Shown here: one piece after another, positions 51,405 through 59,455 of the stretch
Layout: each line of letters begins with the position of its first letter
How positions within the stretch are numbered: the first letter of the stretch is position 1
DNA from: Polynucleobacter acidiphobus
Lineage (GTDB): Bacteria; Pseudomonadota; Gammaproteobacteria; Burkholderiales; Burkholderiaceae
Length of the DNA stretch: 64,000 nucleotides
Direction: 5' to 3'
Assembly: GCF_003065385.1 (NCBI RefSeq)
Contig: NZ_CP023277.1
Location: 1,576,829 to 1,640,828 of the forward strand
Notes under the pieces: generated by a model
Told to the model about the DNA's origin: nothing
What the model saw: the letters and a program-made list of their open reading frames with translations, nothing else
The model's database searches: none
Position numbers and translations under genes: made by a program

Positions 51405-51581
51405 ATGCGACTTATATTATTTTGTGAACATACCGGTGCTCGTTTAGACCCAAAGCAATCGGCCACCGTCTGCGCTGCCGAAAATCACTGTGACTCGCAT
51501 ACCAACTGCCCTTTGCTATCCAAGCCAGCAGAGCCAAATCAACCGCTTGGCGCTTTACCTTCTGTCGACATTTCTTCATAA
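51405..51581 (+). CDS. Small cysteine/histidine-rich protein (58 aa)
   Basis: ATG 51405 follows GAGGT at 4-base spacing. The product is MRLILFCEHTGARLD followed by a CAAENHCDSHTNCPL stretch, i.e. four Cys and three His in 58 residues, a pattern suggesting metal binding. Precedes the small membrane protein gene at 51623 by 41 bp. No family recognised; the frame is short, so this call is moderate. The 114 bp before it up to the DUF486 gene hold nothing else I can name. Confidence 0.55.
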   Translation: MRLILFCEHTGARLDPKQSATVCAAENHCDSHTNCPLLSKPAEPNQPLGALPSVDISS

Positions 51582-51622
51582 GATAAAAGTGTTTACACTC
51601 TTCCCAAAAGGAGAGGTCTCCC

Positions 51623-51886
51623 ATGCGAATGGTTTTGTATCTATTAATTGCGTTAATACCCATCGGGATGGTGTATTCACGTCTTTTGGATCGATCAAAA
51701 TTACGGGATTTTTTTATTGCCATCTCGTATCTGAGCATGATGGCATGGGCATTTTTCTTTGCCCTGCTCTTAGAGATGCTGTTTCGGATTCCCCTTAAGT
51801 ACTCCGTCGCTGTTTTAGCCGTTGTGATGGCCTATGCCCACTTTCGGGCCATCGCCTATCTGCACAAAAAGCGTCAAGGGAACTAA
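51623..51886 (+). CDS. Small two-helix membrane protein of unknown function
   Basis: 87 aa. AAAAGGAGAGG lies just upstream of the ATG. Product MRMVLYLLIALIPIGMVYS, then a basic RLLDRSKLRD turn, a second long hydrophobic section (about 27-75), and a basic tail YLHKKRQGN. No family recognised. Confidence 0.7.
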   Translation: MRMVLYLLIALIPIGMVYSRLLDRSKLRDFFIAISYLSMMAWAFFFALLLEMLFRIPLKYSVAVLAVVMAYAHFRAIAYLHKKRQGN

Positions 51887-52066
51887 TTAAGCCTGATCGT
51901 TTTTGCTTTCAAGCTTGATTTGCATAGCCTCGTCTTGGGGTTCATCAAGATTTAATGGCATATGCACCATTTTTTCACCATCCCACTTTTGGCCACACCA
52001 ACATTCTCCGGCGTCATTGATAATGCAAACACCGGATCCGCAACAACGACTATCCGACTTTTTCAT
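51887..52066 (-). CDS. Small cysteine-rich protein (59 aa)
   Basis: ATG 52066 has GAGGTG five bases upstream; the longer in-frame extension to 52171 lies over the DUF2452 gene and is not used. Five Cys cluster in RCCGSGVCIINDAGECWCGQ (about 7-26), suggesting a metal site or disulfides. Cytoplasmic unless exported by an unseen route. 17 bp after DUF2452, same strand. Confidence 0.7.
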   Translation of the reverse strand: MKKSDSRCCGSGVCIINDAGECWCGQKWDGEKMVHMPLNLDEPQDEAMQIKLESKNDQA

Positions 52067-52083
52067 ATCTTCACCTCGTTGAT

Positions 52084-52509
52084 TTAGTCTTCCACCACTT
52101 CCCAGGTGCTGTCGCCCAACTTCCGAACTACCTGGCAAAAGGACCAGCCTGCTGGAATTCCGCAACTCCACTCGCCTGGAGCATTTTGAACCAAACGATA
52201 AGAGCCGACGCTCTCATCCTGATACAAATAATATTTTTTGCCATAGACCGGGCTGAAACTAAACTTGGCCGCATGAACCATTTCAGTTGCATCTAGGCGC
52301 GCTTGTAGCGCTTTTGCTTGACGCATCAAAACAGCAGCCTGCTCCATGATGCGCTCATATTCTTGATTGGCATGCGCCCTAGCAATATTGATGGCCTTAT
52401 CTTTTTCCTCACGAATCGGCACGGGCGCAAATTTAGGTGCGCCCACTTCCATGGGGTACTCAATGGCGTTATGACGGGCTGGATCGGTATCTTCAATGCG
52501 CATGATCAT
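52084..52509 (-). CDS. DUF2452 domain protein
   Basis: 141 aa. Family landmarks: FAPVPIREEKDKAINIARAH, a helical EYERIMEQAAVLMRQAKAL part, then AKFSFSPVYGKKYYLYQ and a tryptophan-rich end GIPAGWSF. Function unknown. Heads the operon with the cysteine-rich gene. Confidence 0.8.
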   Translation of the reverse strand: MIMRIEDTDPARHNAIEYPMEVGAPKFAPVPIREEKDKAINIARAHANQEYERIMEQAAVLMRQAKALQARLDATEMVHAAKFSFSPVYGKKYYLYQDESVGSYRLVQNAPGEWSCGIPAGWSFCQVVRKLGDSTWEVVED

Positions 52510-52589
52510 TGAATTCTAGTGGTTTATCACCAAAATCACAGAGCCCAACCTAGGGTTTTTAATTACTGATAAATCTGTATAGTGAAATT

Positions 52590-52660
52590 GACAGCCTTGT
52601 TCTTAAATAAAGGCTGATTTATTTCCTTTGAATTTAAGCCCCGCAAGGGGCTTCTTTTTT
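52590..52660 (+). ncRNA. Candidate small RNA ending in a Rho-independent terminator
   Basis: A -10-like TATAGT (52578-52583) is followed by a stem-loop CAGCCTT/AAGGCTG (52592-52616, 11-base loop), a single-stranded AU/C-rich stretch containing TTTCCTTT (anti-Shine-Dalgarno-like), then the terminator AAGCCCC-GCAA-GGGGCTT plus T-rich tail. The T run is on the plus strand, so a plus-strand transcript ends here, yet no plus-strand gene lies upstream. No clear -35 is visible. Family not recognised. Confidence 0.45.
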
Positions 52661-52662
52661 GA

Positions 52663-53439
52663 CTACTTCTCGACAAAAGCCCGCTCGAAGACGTAGTCGC
52701 CCAGCTCTCCGGAGGATGGAGAGACCTTAAAGCCCCGTTGATCCAATAACTCGCTGGTTTCTTTCAGCATTGCAGGGCTGCCACAGATCATGGCGCGATC
52801 CACTGCAGGATCGAGTGGTGGCAATCCAATATCGGTAAACAGTTTTCCAGATTCAATCGCGGTAGTTAAGCGACCCGTATGCGAATAGGCTTCACGCGTC
52901 ACGGTGGGGTAATAAATGAGTTGATTGCGGACCAACTCCCCCAAAAACTCATCATTAGGTAATTCGTTTGTAAGGTAGTCCTGATAAGCAAGCTCACTCA
53001 CCACACGCACGCCGTGGACCAATACAATTTTCTCAAACCGCTCATAGGTGTCTGGATCGCGAATAATGCTCAGAAATGGGGCCAAGCCGGTTCCGGTACT
53101 GAATAGATATAAATGCTTTCCTGGGTTGAGATCATCAATCACCAAGGTACCAACGGATTTCTCGCTCACAAGAATAGGGTCGCCCACCTGAATATGCTGA
53201 AGCCGCGAGGTTAATGGGCCATTGGGTACTTTGATACTAAAGAACTCCAAATGCTCCTCATAGTTTGGACTCACCACACTATAGGCGCGAGCCAATGGCT
53301 TACCATCTACTTCTAGACCGATCATTAAAAAATGGCCATTCCGAAAGCGTAATCCACGGTTGCGGGTCGTTGTAAAGCTAAATAGACTTTCGTTCCAGTG
53401 TTTGACAGAGAGCACGCGCTCTGTTTGATAGGTGGCCAT
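52663..53439 (-). CDS. fpr: Ferredoxin--NADP(+) reductase
   Basis: 258 aa FAD enzyme of the bacterial (subclass I/II) FNR type. FAD-binding RAYSVVSP (about 51-58), pyrophosphate/NADP region YLFSTGTGLAPFLSI (about 111-125), AMICGSPAML (about 218-227), and a C-terminal aromatic-containing YVFERAFVEK. Moves electrons between NADPH and ferredoxin/flavodoxin. Confidence 0.95.
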   Translation of the reverse strand: MATYQTERVLSVKHWNESLFSFTTTRNRGLRFRNGHFLMIGLEVDGKPLARAYSVVSPNYEEHLEFFSIKVPNGPLTSRLQHIQVGDPILVSEKSVGTLVIDDLNPGKHLYLFSTGTGLAPFLSIIRDPDTYERFEKIVLVHGVRVVSELAYQDYLTNELPNDEFLGELVRNQLIYYPTVTREAYSHTGRLTTAIESGKLFTDIGLPPLDPAVDRAMICGSPAMLKETSELLDQRGFKVSPSSGELGDYVFERAFVEK

Positions 53440-53493
53440 AACTATTCGGGGGTTCGCATATAAGAATCAATCCCTCCATTGTAATGAATGGAC

Positions 53494-54588
53494 TTATAGC
53501 GCTGGATAATCGGTATAACCCTTTTCATTGCCACCATAGAATGTGGCGCGCTGATACGGATTTAACGGAGCATTTAGCTCAAAGCGTTTTGGCAAATCGG
53601 GATTGGCAATAAATAGCCTGCCAAATGCAATTGCATCGGCCTCGCCATCGGCAATCGCTTTCTCAGCGCTGGCTTGGTCAAAGCCACCAGCCAACACCAC
53701 CTTGCCAGTAAACAAAGAACGAAATAGCTGACCGGTACGCGGCGCATCAGCCACTAACTGATCATTACCCCCGGCAGTGGTTGCGCGCGGTTCAATTAAA
53801 TGCAGATAGGAAAGATTGAATCGATTAAGTGCATTGATCAAATAGGCAAACAAAGCCTTCGGATCGGAATCAGCAATGTCGTTGAATGTGCCATAGGGCG
53901 ACAAACGGATTCCAACACGACCACTACCCCATACCGGAATAATCGCCTCTAGTATTTCTAAGACTAATTTGCAGCGATTGGCAATCGAGCCGCCATATGC
54001 ATCCGTTCGCTGATTCGTGCGATCTTGTAAAAACTGGTCCAACAAATAACCATTGGCTGCATGCAATTCAACGCCATCAAACCCAGCCGCTTTAGCCTGC
54101 TCGGCAGCGTGCACATAATCAGCTTTTAGTTTCTCAATTTCATCAAGCGTTAAGGCTCTTGGGGTTTCATACTCGGCCAAGGACCAAGATGCGGTATATA
54201 CCTTGCCTGCGGGTTGAATGGCTGAGGGAGCGACCGGCAAGCCGTCATCTGGATGCAGTGAGGAATGAGAGATGCGCCCAACATGCCATAACTGCAAAAC
54301 GATTTTGCCACCCCGCGCATGTACTGCATCGGTCACTGTCCGCCACGCAGCCACTTGAGAGTCACTATAAATACCAGGGGTTGCAGGATAGCCTTTACCC
54401 AATGGTGAGATCTGTGTTGCTTCACTAATGATGAGGCCAGCAGAAGCACGCTGCGCATAGTACTCGGCTGCTAATGGTCCTGGTACGCCGTCATCACCCG
54501 CACGCATCCGGGTTAGTGGTGCCATCAAGATTCGGTTTTCAAGGGAGAGTAAGCCAAGCGTAACGGGAGTGAATAAATTCATTACCAA
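53494..54588 (-). CDS. nemA: Old Yellow Enzyme family alkene reductase (NemA-like)
   Basis: 364 aa FMN enzyme reducing activated C=C bonds (enoates, N-ethylmaleimide). Seen: NRILMAPLTRMRA (about 18-30), LQLWHVGRISH with active-site His region, FDGVELHAANGYLLDQFLQD (about 168-188) and AFGRLFIANPDLP (about 321-333). Neighbouring fpr also handles NADPH redox. Confidence 0.93.
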   Translation of the reverse strand: MVMNLFTPVTLGLLSLENRILMAPLTRMRAGDDGVPGPLAAEYYAQRASAGLIISEATQISPLGKGYPATPGIYSDSQVAAWRTVTDAVHARGGKIVLQLWHVGRISHSSLHPDDGLPVAPSAIQPAGKVYTASWSLAEYETPRALTLDEIEKLKADYVHAAEQAKAAGFDGVELHAANGYLLDQFLQDRTNQRTDAYGGSIANRCKLVLEILEAIIPVWGSGRVGIRLSPYGTFNDIADSDPKALFAYLINALNRFNLSYLHLIEPRATTAGGNDQLVADAPRTGQLFRSLFTGKVVLAGGFDQASAEKAIADGEADAIAFGRLFIANPDLPKRFELNAPLNPYQRATFYGGNEKGYTDYPAL

Positions 54589-54645
54589 CCTTTGTTAAGT
54601 TCCATGTAAAGTGTGGATTTTATAGGCTATCCATATAAATTTCTG

Positions 54646-54846
54646 ATGACATCAACAGCAAAATTTCAGGCAGGCGACCAATTAATTCATCTCAAGTCAG
54701 GTGGACACTATCGCGTAATTGGATTAGGGAAGATAGAGGCTAATTTAGAAGATGTATACATCTATGAAGCGCTTCGCAACCATACCCTATGGGTTCGGCC
54801 TAAAGCTGAAATGGAAGATGGCCGCTTTGTAAAGCAACTCGGATGA
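54646..54846 (+). CDS. DUF1653 domain protein
   Basis: 66 aa from ATG 54646. DUF1653 is a tiny SH3-like fold: GDQLIHLKSGGHYRVIGLGK, then VYIYEALRNHTLWVRP and EMEDGRF. Function unknown. It starts an operon with the next two genes. Confidence 0.85.
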   Translation: MTSTAKFQAGDQLIHLKSGGHYRVIGLGKIEANLEDVYIYEALRNHTLWVRPKAEMEDGRFVKQLG

Positions 54847-54853
54847 CGATTCG

Positions 54854-55294
54854 ATGTTTTTAGAAGAACATGATTTACAAACATCCACCAAGATCGACAC
54901 CTTGGAAGCAAAGTATCGAGAGATTGAAGCATTTACACACCTACTATTTGCTGATATGGATGAGGCTGAACGGACCCAGCATGAAGCCATCAAGCGCCGC
55001 TTTGAAGAGCTCAAAGTGACTCTTTTTAAAAACTCAGACCATATCTTGAGTCAGGCCAAGCATCCCGATTCAGGGTATGCCCAAAAAGCATTGCGCGAGG
55101 CGCAACTTAATATGATGTTCGATTGGGAACAGTTTGGGCTTACAGAGGATATGTTTTTCAAGTTATATCAATGCCATCGCAATCAATTGATCGGCGATGC
55201 TGATCTGAAAATGCGAGCTGCTTTAATCGAACAAATCTTAGCGATTGAGACTAACCTCACGCTGCTCTTCAAAATCCGGCAACTGACTTTATGA
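54854..55294 (+). CDS. Hypothetical helical protein
   Basis: 146 aa, nearly all alpha-helical with charged heptad-like stretches (TLEAKYREIEAFTHLLFADM; RRFEELKVTLFKNSDHILSQ). No signal peptide. Follows DUF1653 by 7 bp and overlaps the ModA-like start by ATGA, so it is in the same transcript. No family recognised. Confidence 0.7.
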   Translation: MFLEEHDLQTSTKIDTLEAKYREIEAFTHLLFADMDEAERTQHEAIKRRFEELKVTLFKNSDHILSQAKHPDSGYAQKALREAQLNMMFDWEQFGLTEDMFFKLYQCHRNQLIGDADLKMRAALIEQILAIETNLTLLFKIRQLTL

Positions 55295-56040
55295 TTCCAA
55301 AACTCCTACTCATTCTCTTTTGTTCGTTCTTTGTAGGACTTGCACATGCTCAAGCGACATTTGTCGTCGTCGCAGCCAATATGAAAGACGCATTTATTGA
55401 GATCCAGAATCAGTTCCAGAAGGAAAACAAGGGTGAATTAAAAGTCATCTATGGCTCTTCGGGCAACTTTGCCTCACAAATCATGAACGGCGCCCCGTTT
55501 CACTTATTTATCTCTGCAGACGAGCAATATCCTCTTGAGCTATTTAAAAAGGGGAAAACGGTCAATGAGGGCACTGTTTATGCGATTGGAAAATTAGCGC
55601 TGATTGCCAATAAAGGTAAAGGCATTACTCTTGATGACTCTAAAGACAAAACTGCAGATGCCATTAAGAGGGCTAACAAGATTGCTCTAGCAAAGCCCGA
55701 ACTTGCCCCCTATGGTCGGGCCAGTGTTGAGTATTTGAAAGCCAGTAATTTATGGGAACTGGCGAACTCGAAGATTGTGTATGCCGACAATATTGCGATG
55801 GCAGCGATGTTTGTAACGACAGGCTCTGCTGACATCGGCTTTACGGCCCTGTCGATTGCCAAATCACCATCCGTTGCCAAACAGATCTCCTCTATTGAAC
55901 TAACCGACGGCTATCAGCCAATTAAACAACGGATGGTGCTCATTAAAAATCCCACCCCTGACGCAATACGGCTCTACGAGTTTATGCAATCCCCTAAGAC
56001 CAAAGAAATATTACGTTCGTTTGGATATCAAACCCCATAA
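55291..56040 (+). CDS. modA: ModA-like substrate-binding protein (orphan)
   Basis: 249 aa, periplasmic type II binding protein. Signal peptide ending AHAQA, then VVAANMKDAFIEI (the AAxS/N oxyanion loop), IYGSSGNFASQI with the SSG oxyanion motif, HLFISADEQYP and VYADNIAMAAMFV. It closely follows molybdate-binding ModA layout, but no permease or ATPase gene (modBC) is nearby, so ligand and role are inferred. Confidence 0.82.
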   Translation: MIPKLLLILFCSFFVGLAHAQATFVVVAANMKDAFIEIQNQFQKENKGELKVIYGSSGNFASQIMNGAPFHLFISADEQYPLELFKKGKTVNEGTVYAIGKLALIANKGKGITLDDSKDKTADAIKRANKIALAKPELAPYGRASVEYLKASNLWELANSKIVYADNIAMAAMFVTTGSADIGFTALSIAKSPSVAKQISSIELTDGYQPIKQRMVLIKNPTPDAIRLYEFMQSPKTKEILRSFGYQTP

Positions 56041-56128
56041 CCAAAGCCCCTAAATCATTAGGGCTACCCTAACTGTGAATTCATGATTAACTAGTGCGGT
56101 GAACACTGGCAATAAAGGCAAACCCCGA

Positions 56129-56671
56129 ATGCGATTTCTTTTGTTCTTATTTCTTCAGTTGGGCATGATCACTCTAGTGCATGCGAATACCTCTTTGGTG
56201 GATTCGGTCAAATCAAAGGTTGAAACGATTTGGACTCAAGGCGATGTAGTTGGGTATTTGCCTTTGTATACCTACCATATGCCCTACGCTTATCCTCCAG
56301 AAAAGCTAGATCAATACACCGATATTCCACTGGGACTAGGGATTGGTAAGGGCCTATATAACAATCGCGGCAATTGGGAGGGTCTCTATGCCATGACCTT
56401 CAGAGACTCCCATGGCGTTTATCAATACATGGCGGGCTATGGCTGGATCCCAACCTGGAACTTGTCTTCCAATGGAAATTGGAGGGTGGGCGCAGGAGCA
56501 ACGGTATTTATGATGTCACGCAAAGATATTTTTAATTACATCCCCTTCCCTGGCTTGCTCCCCGTCGGTTCACTCGGGTATAAAAATCTCAGCCTTCAAA
56601 CCTCATTTGTGCCCGGTGGCGATGGTTTTGGTAATGTCCTTTTTACATGGGCAAAATGGACTTTTAAGTAA
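56129..56671 (+). CDS. pagP: Lipid A palmitoyltransferase PagP-like
   Basis: 180 aa from ATG 56129 (signal peptide MRFLLFLFLQLGMITLVHAN). Outer-membrane eight-strand barrel enzyme that adds palmitate to lipid A. Conserved residues: His in LYTYHMPYAY, Asp-Ser in FRDSHG, and the C-terminal strand VLFTWAKWTF. A GTG start at 56099 is less likely. Next to another predicted barrel. Confidence 0.85.
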   Translation: MRFLLFLFLQLGMITLVHANTSLVDSVKSKVETIWTQGDVVGYLPLYTYHMPYAYPPEKLDQYTDIPLGLGIGKGLYNNRGNWEGLYAMTFRDSHGVYQYMAGYGWIPTWNLSSNGNWRVGAGATVFMMSRKDIFNYIPFPGLLPVGSLGYKNLSLQTSFVPGGDGFGNVLFTWAKWTFK

Positions 56672-56682
56672 GATAGCTATCA

Positions 56683-57606
56683 ATGCTCAGATACCTAGCC
56701 CTCTTTGCTGGCTTTGTCCTCTTTAGTGGGTTCAGCCCCCTCTCTTTGGCCCAGCCCGCCGGTATTGCTCAAAGTCCTGGACTGAAAGCGTCTGTCAGCG
56801 TAGTTGGCATTAATCAATTTAATACCAACCTTAATTCTGGGGGTAGCTTTGGTTGGTCTTATGCCAGCGCATCACTCGGACTTCTAAACAATGTCTCTCC
56901 AGTCACTACGGTTGGCGTGTCATTACGCTATGAAACCGAGTTTTGGAACTGGAGCAATATGCAGGCCTATAGCTTGGGGGGTAAAAATCCTTGGGGTACG
57001 ATCCAAAGCCCTGGTATCAGCTTTGTGTACTCTCATAAATTCGATTCGGATTGGAAGCTCAATTTAATACCAACCATCGAGTCGACTGCTGAACAAGGTG
57101 CCGAGCTCGGTAACTCATTAACCTATGGCGCGATTGTGAATGCCTCCAAGCAGCTATCGCCTACTCTCAATCTCGGTTTAGGTACGGGAGTCTTTCGCCA
57201 AATTGATACCAACCGTATTTTTCCTTTCATTGTGATTGATTGGAAAATTACCGACCGTTGGAATCTTAATAATCCATTTCCTGGCGGCCCTGCTGGTGGT
57301 GCAGGCCTAGAACTGAGTTATGCGGTCACTCCACAATTTAAGATATCAGGTGGTGCAGCTTATCGCAGTTACCGTTTTCGTCTGAGTAACTCAAGTGCCT
57401 ATGCTGGCGGCGTCGGACAAAATAAATTTGTTCCCATCTTTGCACGATTCTCATACGCATTTGATCGAACCACTTTGCTTGATCTTTATACAATTGCGAA
57501 CGTTGGGGGCAGCGTTTCAGCAATTGATTCAAGTGGTAATACCGTACTAAGCACTAATTACAAAACAGCCCCTGCCATTGCCTTGAGTCTAGTGAAGCGC
57601 TTCTGA
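56683..57606 (+). CDS. DUF6268-like outer-membrane beta-barrel protein
   Basis: 307 aa. Signal peptide to about SLAQPAG, then repeated amphipathic strands (TTVGVSLRYETEFWNW; FKISGGAAYRSYRFRL) and a C-terminal Phe in LSLVKRF typical of BAM substrates. Follows pagP by 11 bp, suggesting a shared envelope function. Family name is a best match by pattern. Confidence 0.7.
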   Translation: MLRYLALFAGFVLFSGFSPLSLAQPAGIAQSPGLKASVSVVGINQFNTNLNSGGSFGWSYASASLGLLNNVSPVTTVGVSLRYETEFWNWSNMQAYSLGGKNPWGTIQSPGISFVYSHKFDSDWKLNLIPTIESTAEQGAELGNSLTYGAIVNASKQLSPTLNLGLGTGVFRQIDTNRIFPFIVIDWKITDRWNLNNPFPGGPAGGAGLELSYAVTPQFKISGGAAYRSYRFRLSNSSAYAGGVGQNKFVPIFARFSYAFDRTTLLDLYTIANVGGSVSAIDSSGNTVLSTNYKTAPAIALSLVKRF

Positions 57607-57740
57607 TTTTTATGCTTTTCTAAGACAAAGTCTTATAAAATCTATATATTTCCTTCCTTAAGATTGACTTTCCAGAAAGTAAGGCTCATTAATGTATCGA
57701 TTGATTACTGTAGTACGTTTTTGATCCTTTGTAATCTACT

Positions 57741-58640
57741 ATGGTCACACAAAAAATCAATAATTTCTTTTATATATCGTTTTTTCTTTTGCTTTTGTTT
57801 AACGGTAATTTTGTTTATGCAGTACAAGAGCCGCCAGGCTCTCAGAGTGTTGAGGAAGCAATAGCCGCTGAAAAGAAACAGTCAGCCGATAATGCGGCTA
57901 AGTATCAGTCGACGTACCAAAATTATGCGGTAAAGCCTCATGAAACAGCAATTATTTTGATGCATGGCAAATGGGGTAGACCTCCCGCACCACTTCATTC
58001 TAATTTTGAAGTCGAACGGTTTTATGTTGTATCACCCCTTATGCCCTGGTCTGGGGTTAGTGCGTATGACAAAACGTATGAGAGTGCGCTCGCTGATGTC
58101 AATAAACTAGTTCTCAAACTTCGTGCAGACGGATTCAAAAAAGTAATTATTGGCGGACAAAGTTTTGGTGCAAACGGCGCCCTGGCCTATGCCGCTGTAT
58201 ACGCAGATGTCGATGGACTATTACTATTTGCACCAGGTCACAATCCTGATATTGATAGAAACAATCAACCTGGATTAGTTTCAGATGCTAGAAAAAATAT
58301 TAAAGACGGTAAACCCGAACAGCTGATTACCTTTTCTGATTTCAATGATGGTGGACGCTATCGAGCCATAGAGGCTAGATCAGATGTCTTTTATTCATTT
58401 TTTAACGAAGATGGACTTGCCAATATGCAAGAATCTGCAAAGAAAGTGAAGAAGCCTATTCCCACAATCGTTTTTATGGGAAGTGATGATTTCATTACAA
58501 GAAAAGGCAGTGGCTATTTTTTTGACAGATTGCCCAAGCATGAAATGAGTAAATATCGAGTTAGTCGAGCAGCTCATCGAGAGGTCCCACTGGCATCATT
58601 CGATGAGTCTCTAAATTGGGTCAAGGGTTTACTCAAATAA
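57741..58640 (+). CDS. Exported alpha/beta hydrolase
   Basis: 299 aa. Signal peptide ending VYAVQ, then an alpha/beta-hydrolase core: oxyanion ILMHGKWGRPP (about 72-82), nucleophile Ser in GGQSFGANG, acid in GSDDFI and His in AAHREV. Base composition is more AT-rich than the core genes, suggesting transfer. The 134 bp before it hold a small AAGAC/GTCTT hairpin but no gene. Substrate unknown; could act on lipids or esters. Confidence 0.78.
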   Translation: MVTQKINNFFYISFFLLLLFNGNFVYAVQEPPGSQSVEEAIAAEKKQSADNAAKYQSTYQNYAVKPHETAIILMHGKWGRPPAPLHSNFEVERFYVVSPLMPWSGVSAYDKTYESALADVNKLVLKLRADGFKKVIIGGQSFGANGALAYAAVYADVDGLLLFAPGHNPDIDRNNQPGLVSDARKNIKDGKPEQLITFSDFNDGGRYRAIEARSDVFYSFFNEDGLANMQESAKKVKKPIPTIVFMGSDDFITRKGSGYFFDRLPKHEMSKYRVSRAAHREVPLASFDESLNWVKGLLK

Positions 58641-58719
58641 ATATATTGTGGGAGTTTTTTGAGATTACCAATCATCAACTCGAAGCTTTTTGAAAATTCT
58701 TAATCGTTTTAACGATAAA

Positions 58720-58985
58720 TTATTCGTAATGAGTCCACATCCTCAAAATACGAACAGTCTTCTCTTTACGAAAAACCTCGTAAACTAAACGATGTTGAAT
58801 ATTGATTCTGCGAGAATAAGCACCCTTTAAAGCCCCCACCAACTTTTCGTATGGCGGCGGATTTTGAAACGGATCTACTTCTAATGGATCAAATAAAGTT
58901 TGTGCTTTATCTCCAAATCCAGCGGCTGAGAGTTTTTTGCATCCTTTGGGGCAAACTTGGAATAGACTGAATTCCAAGTTACCAC
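58720..58985 (-). pseudogene. Txe/YoeB-family toxin with apparent one-base deletion
   Basis: The C-terminal part (DPFQNPPPYEKLVGALKGAY, then SRRINIQHRLVYEV and WTHYE) is a clear YoeB/Txe mRNA-interferase. Read from its own frame the N-terminus is garbled (MEFSLFQVCPKGCKKL), but the next frame, opened by GTG 58985, gives TWNSVYSKFAPKDAKK, which fits the family. The switch lies at an A6 run (T6 on the plus strand, 58933-58938), where seven A would restore one frame. Either a real frameshift, a tolerated slippage site, or a sequencing error. Overlaps the antitoxin by about 7 bp. Confidence 0.68.
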
Positions 58986-59221
58986 TTTAATGTCCTCTTA
59001 CTCTTGGCCAAAGGCTCGGCCATGGATTCCTTAATAGACTCACGCATTCCTGGAATAGCTAATAGGTATAGTGTTTCCTGAATTACACTCCAGTCTTCTT
59101 CAGAAATTAATACGGCATTACTGCGCTTACCTGAAATAAGCACTGGCTTATGTGTTTCTGCAGTTTGATCAATTAAGCGATATAAACCTGCTCGCGCTTC
59201 ACTTGCGGTTAATGTGGTCAT
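58979..59221 (-). CDS. YefM/Phd-family antitoxin
   Basis: 80 aa. N-terminal DNA-binding TTLTASEARAGLYRLIDQTA then KPVLISGKRSNAVLISEEDW (the Phd/YefM signature), with a C-terminal toxin-binding tail ending KRTLKW. Overlaps the toxin gene downstream, the usual antitoxin-first order. Confidence 0.9.
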   Translation of the reverse strand: MTTLTASEARAGLYRLIDQTAETHKPVLISGKRSNAVLISEEDWSVIQETLYLLAIPGMRESIKESMAEPLAKSKRTLKW

Positions 59222-59240
59222 GATTTAACCCCTTTCTAGC

Positions 59241-59269
59241 TTAGTACGCAAAAGCGTACGCTTTGTCAA
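59241..59269 (-). promoter_or_regulatory. Toxin-antitoxin promoter with operator in its spacer
   Basis: On the minus strand TTGACA (59269-59264), a 17-base spacer and TACTAA (59246-59241). A perfect palindrome GTACGC-TTTT-GCGTAC (59259-59244) fills most of the spacer and reaches into the -10 box, the expected place for antitoxin-toxin autorepression. Confidence 0.72.
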
Positions 59270-59343
59270 TCGATCAATTGTGATTCTTGTTAACCCGGGG
59301 CGGGATCAACCATAGCTGAGGATGTCTGACTCTAACTCTAGAC

Positions 59344-59360
59344 TGTCGTTTAAAACGACA
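59344..59360. repeat. Palindrome TGTCGTTTAAAACGACA (copy 1 of 3)
   Basis: Perfect 17-base palindrome in the gap between the antitoxin and panE. Closely related copies lie at 60987 and 62986. May be a shared operator, a short mobile repeat or a terminator stem. Confidence 0.6.
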
Positions 59361-59455
59361 AATTCCATAACCTCACGAATGGGATATTCCTATGGTTAAG
59401 CTTGGCTGGGGCTGAGTAGACTAGAGCCAAAGACTTTAATTCTTTGATTTCTAGG

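Noticed and set aside
51412..51738. 108-codon minus-strand frame at 51.4-51.7 kb
   Set aside because: It overlaps two plus-strand small genes that both have strong ribosome sites and plausible products; its own product is basic and patternless.
52636..52653. Terminator of fpr on the minus strand
   Set aside because: The stem is close to the fpr stop but the T run is only on the plus strand, so it is better explained as the end of a plus-strand RNA. Weak dual use cannot be excluded.
58703..58716. Terminator ATCGTT-TT-AACGAT after the toxin gene
   Set aside because: The stem is only 6 bp and AT-rich with no T run following on the relevant strand; too weak to claim.
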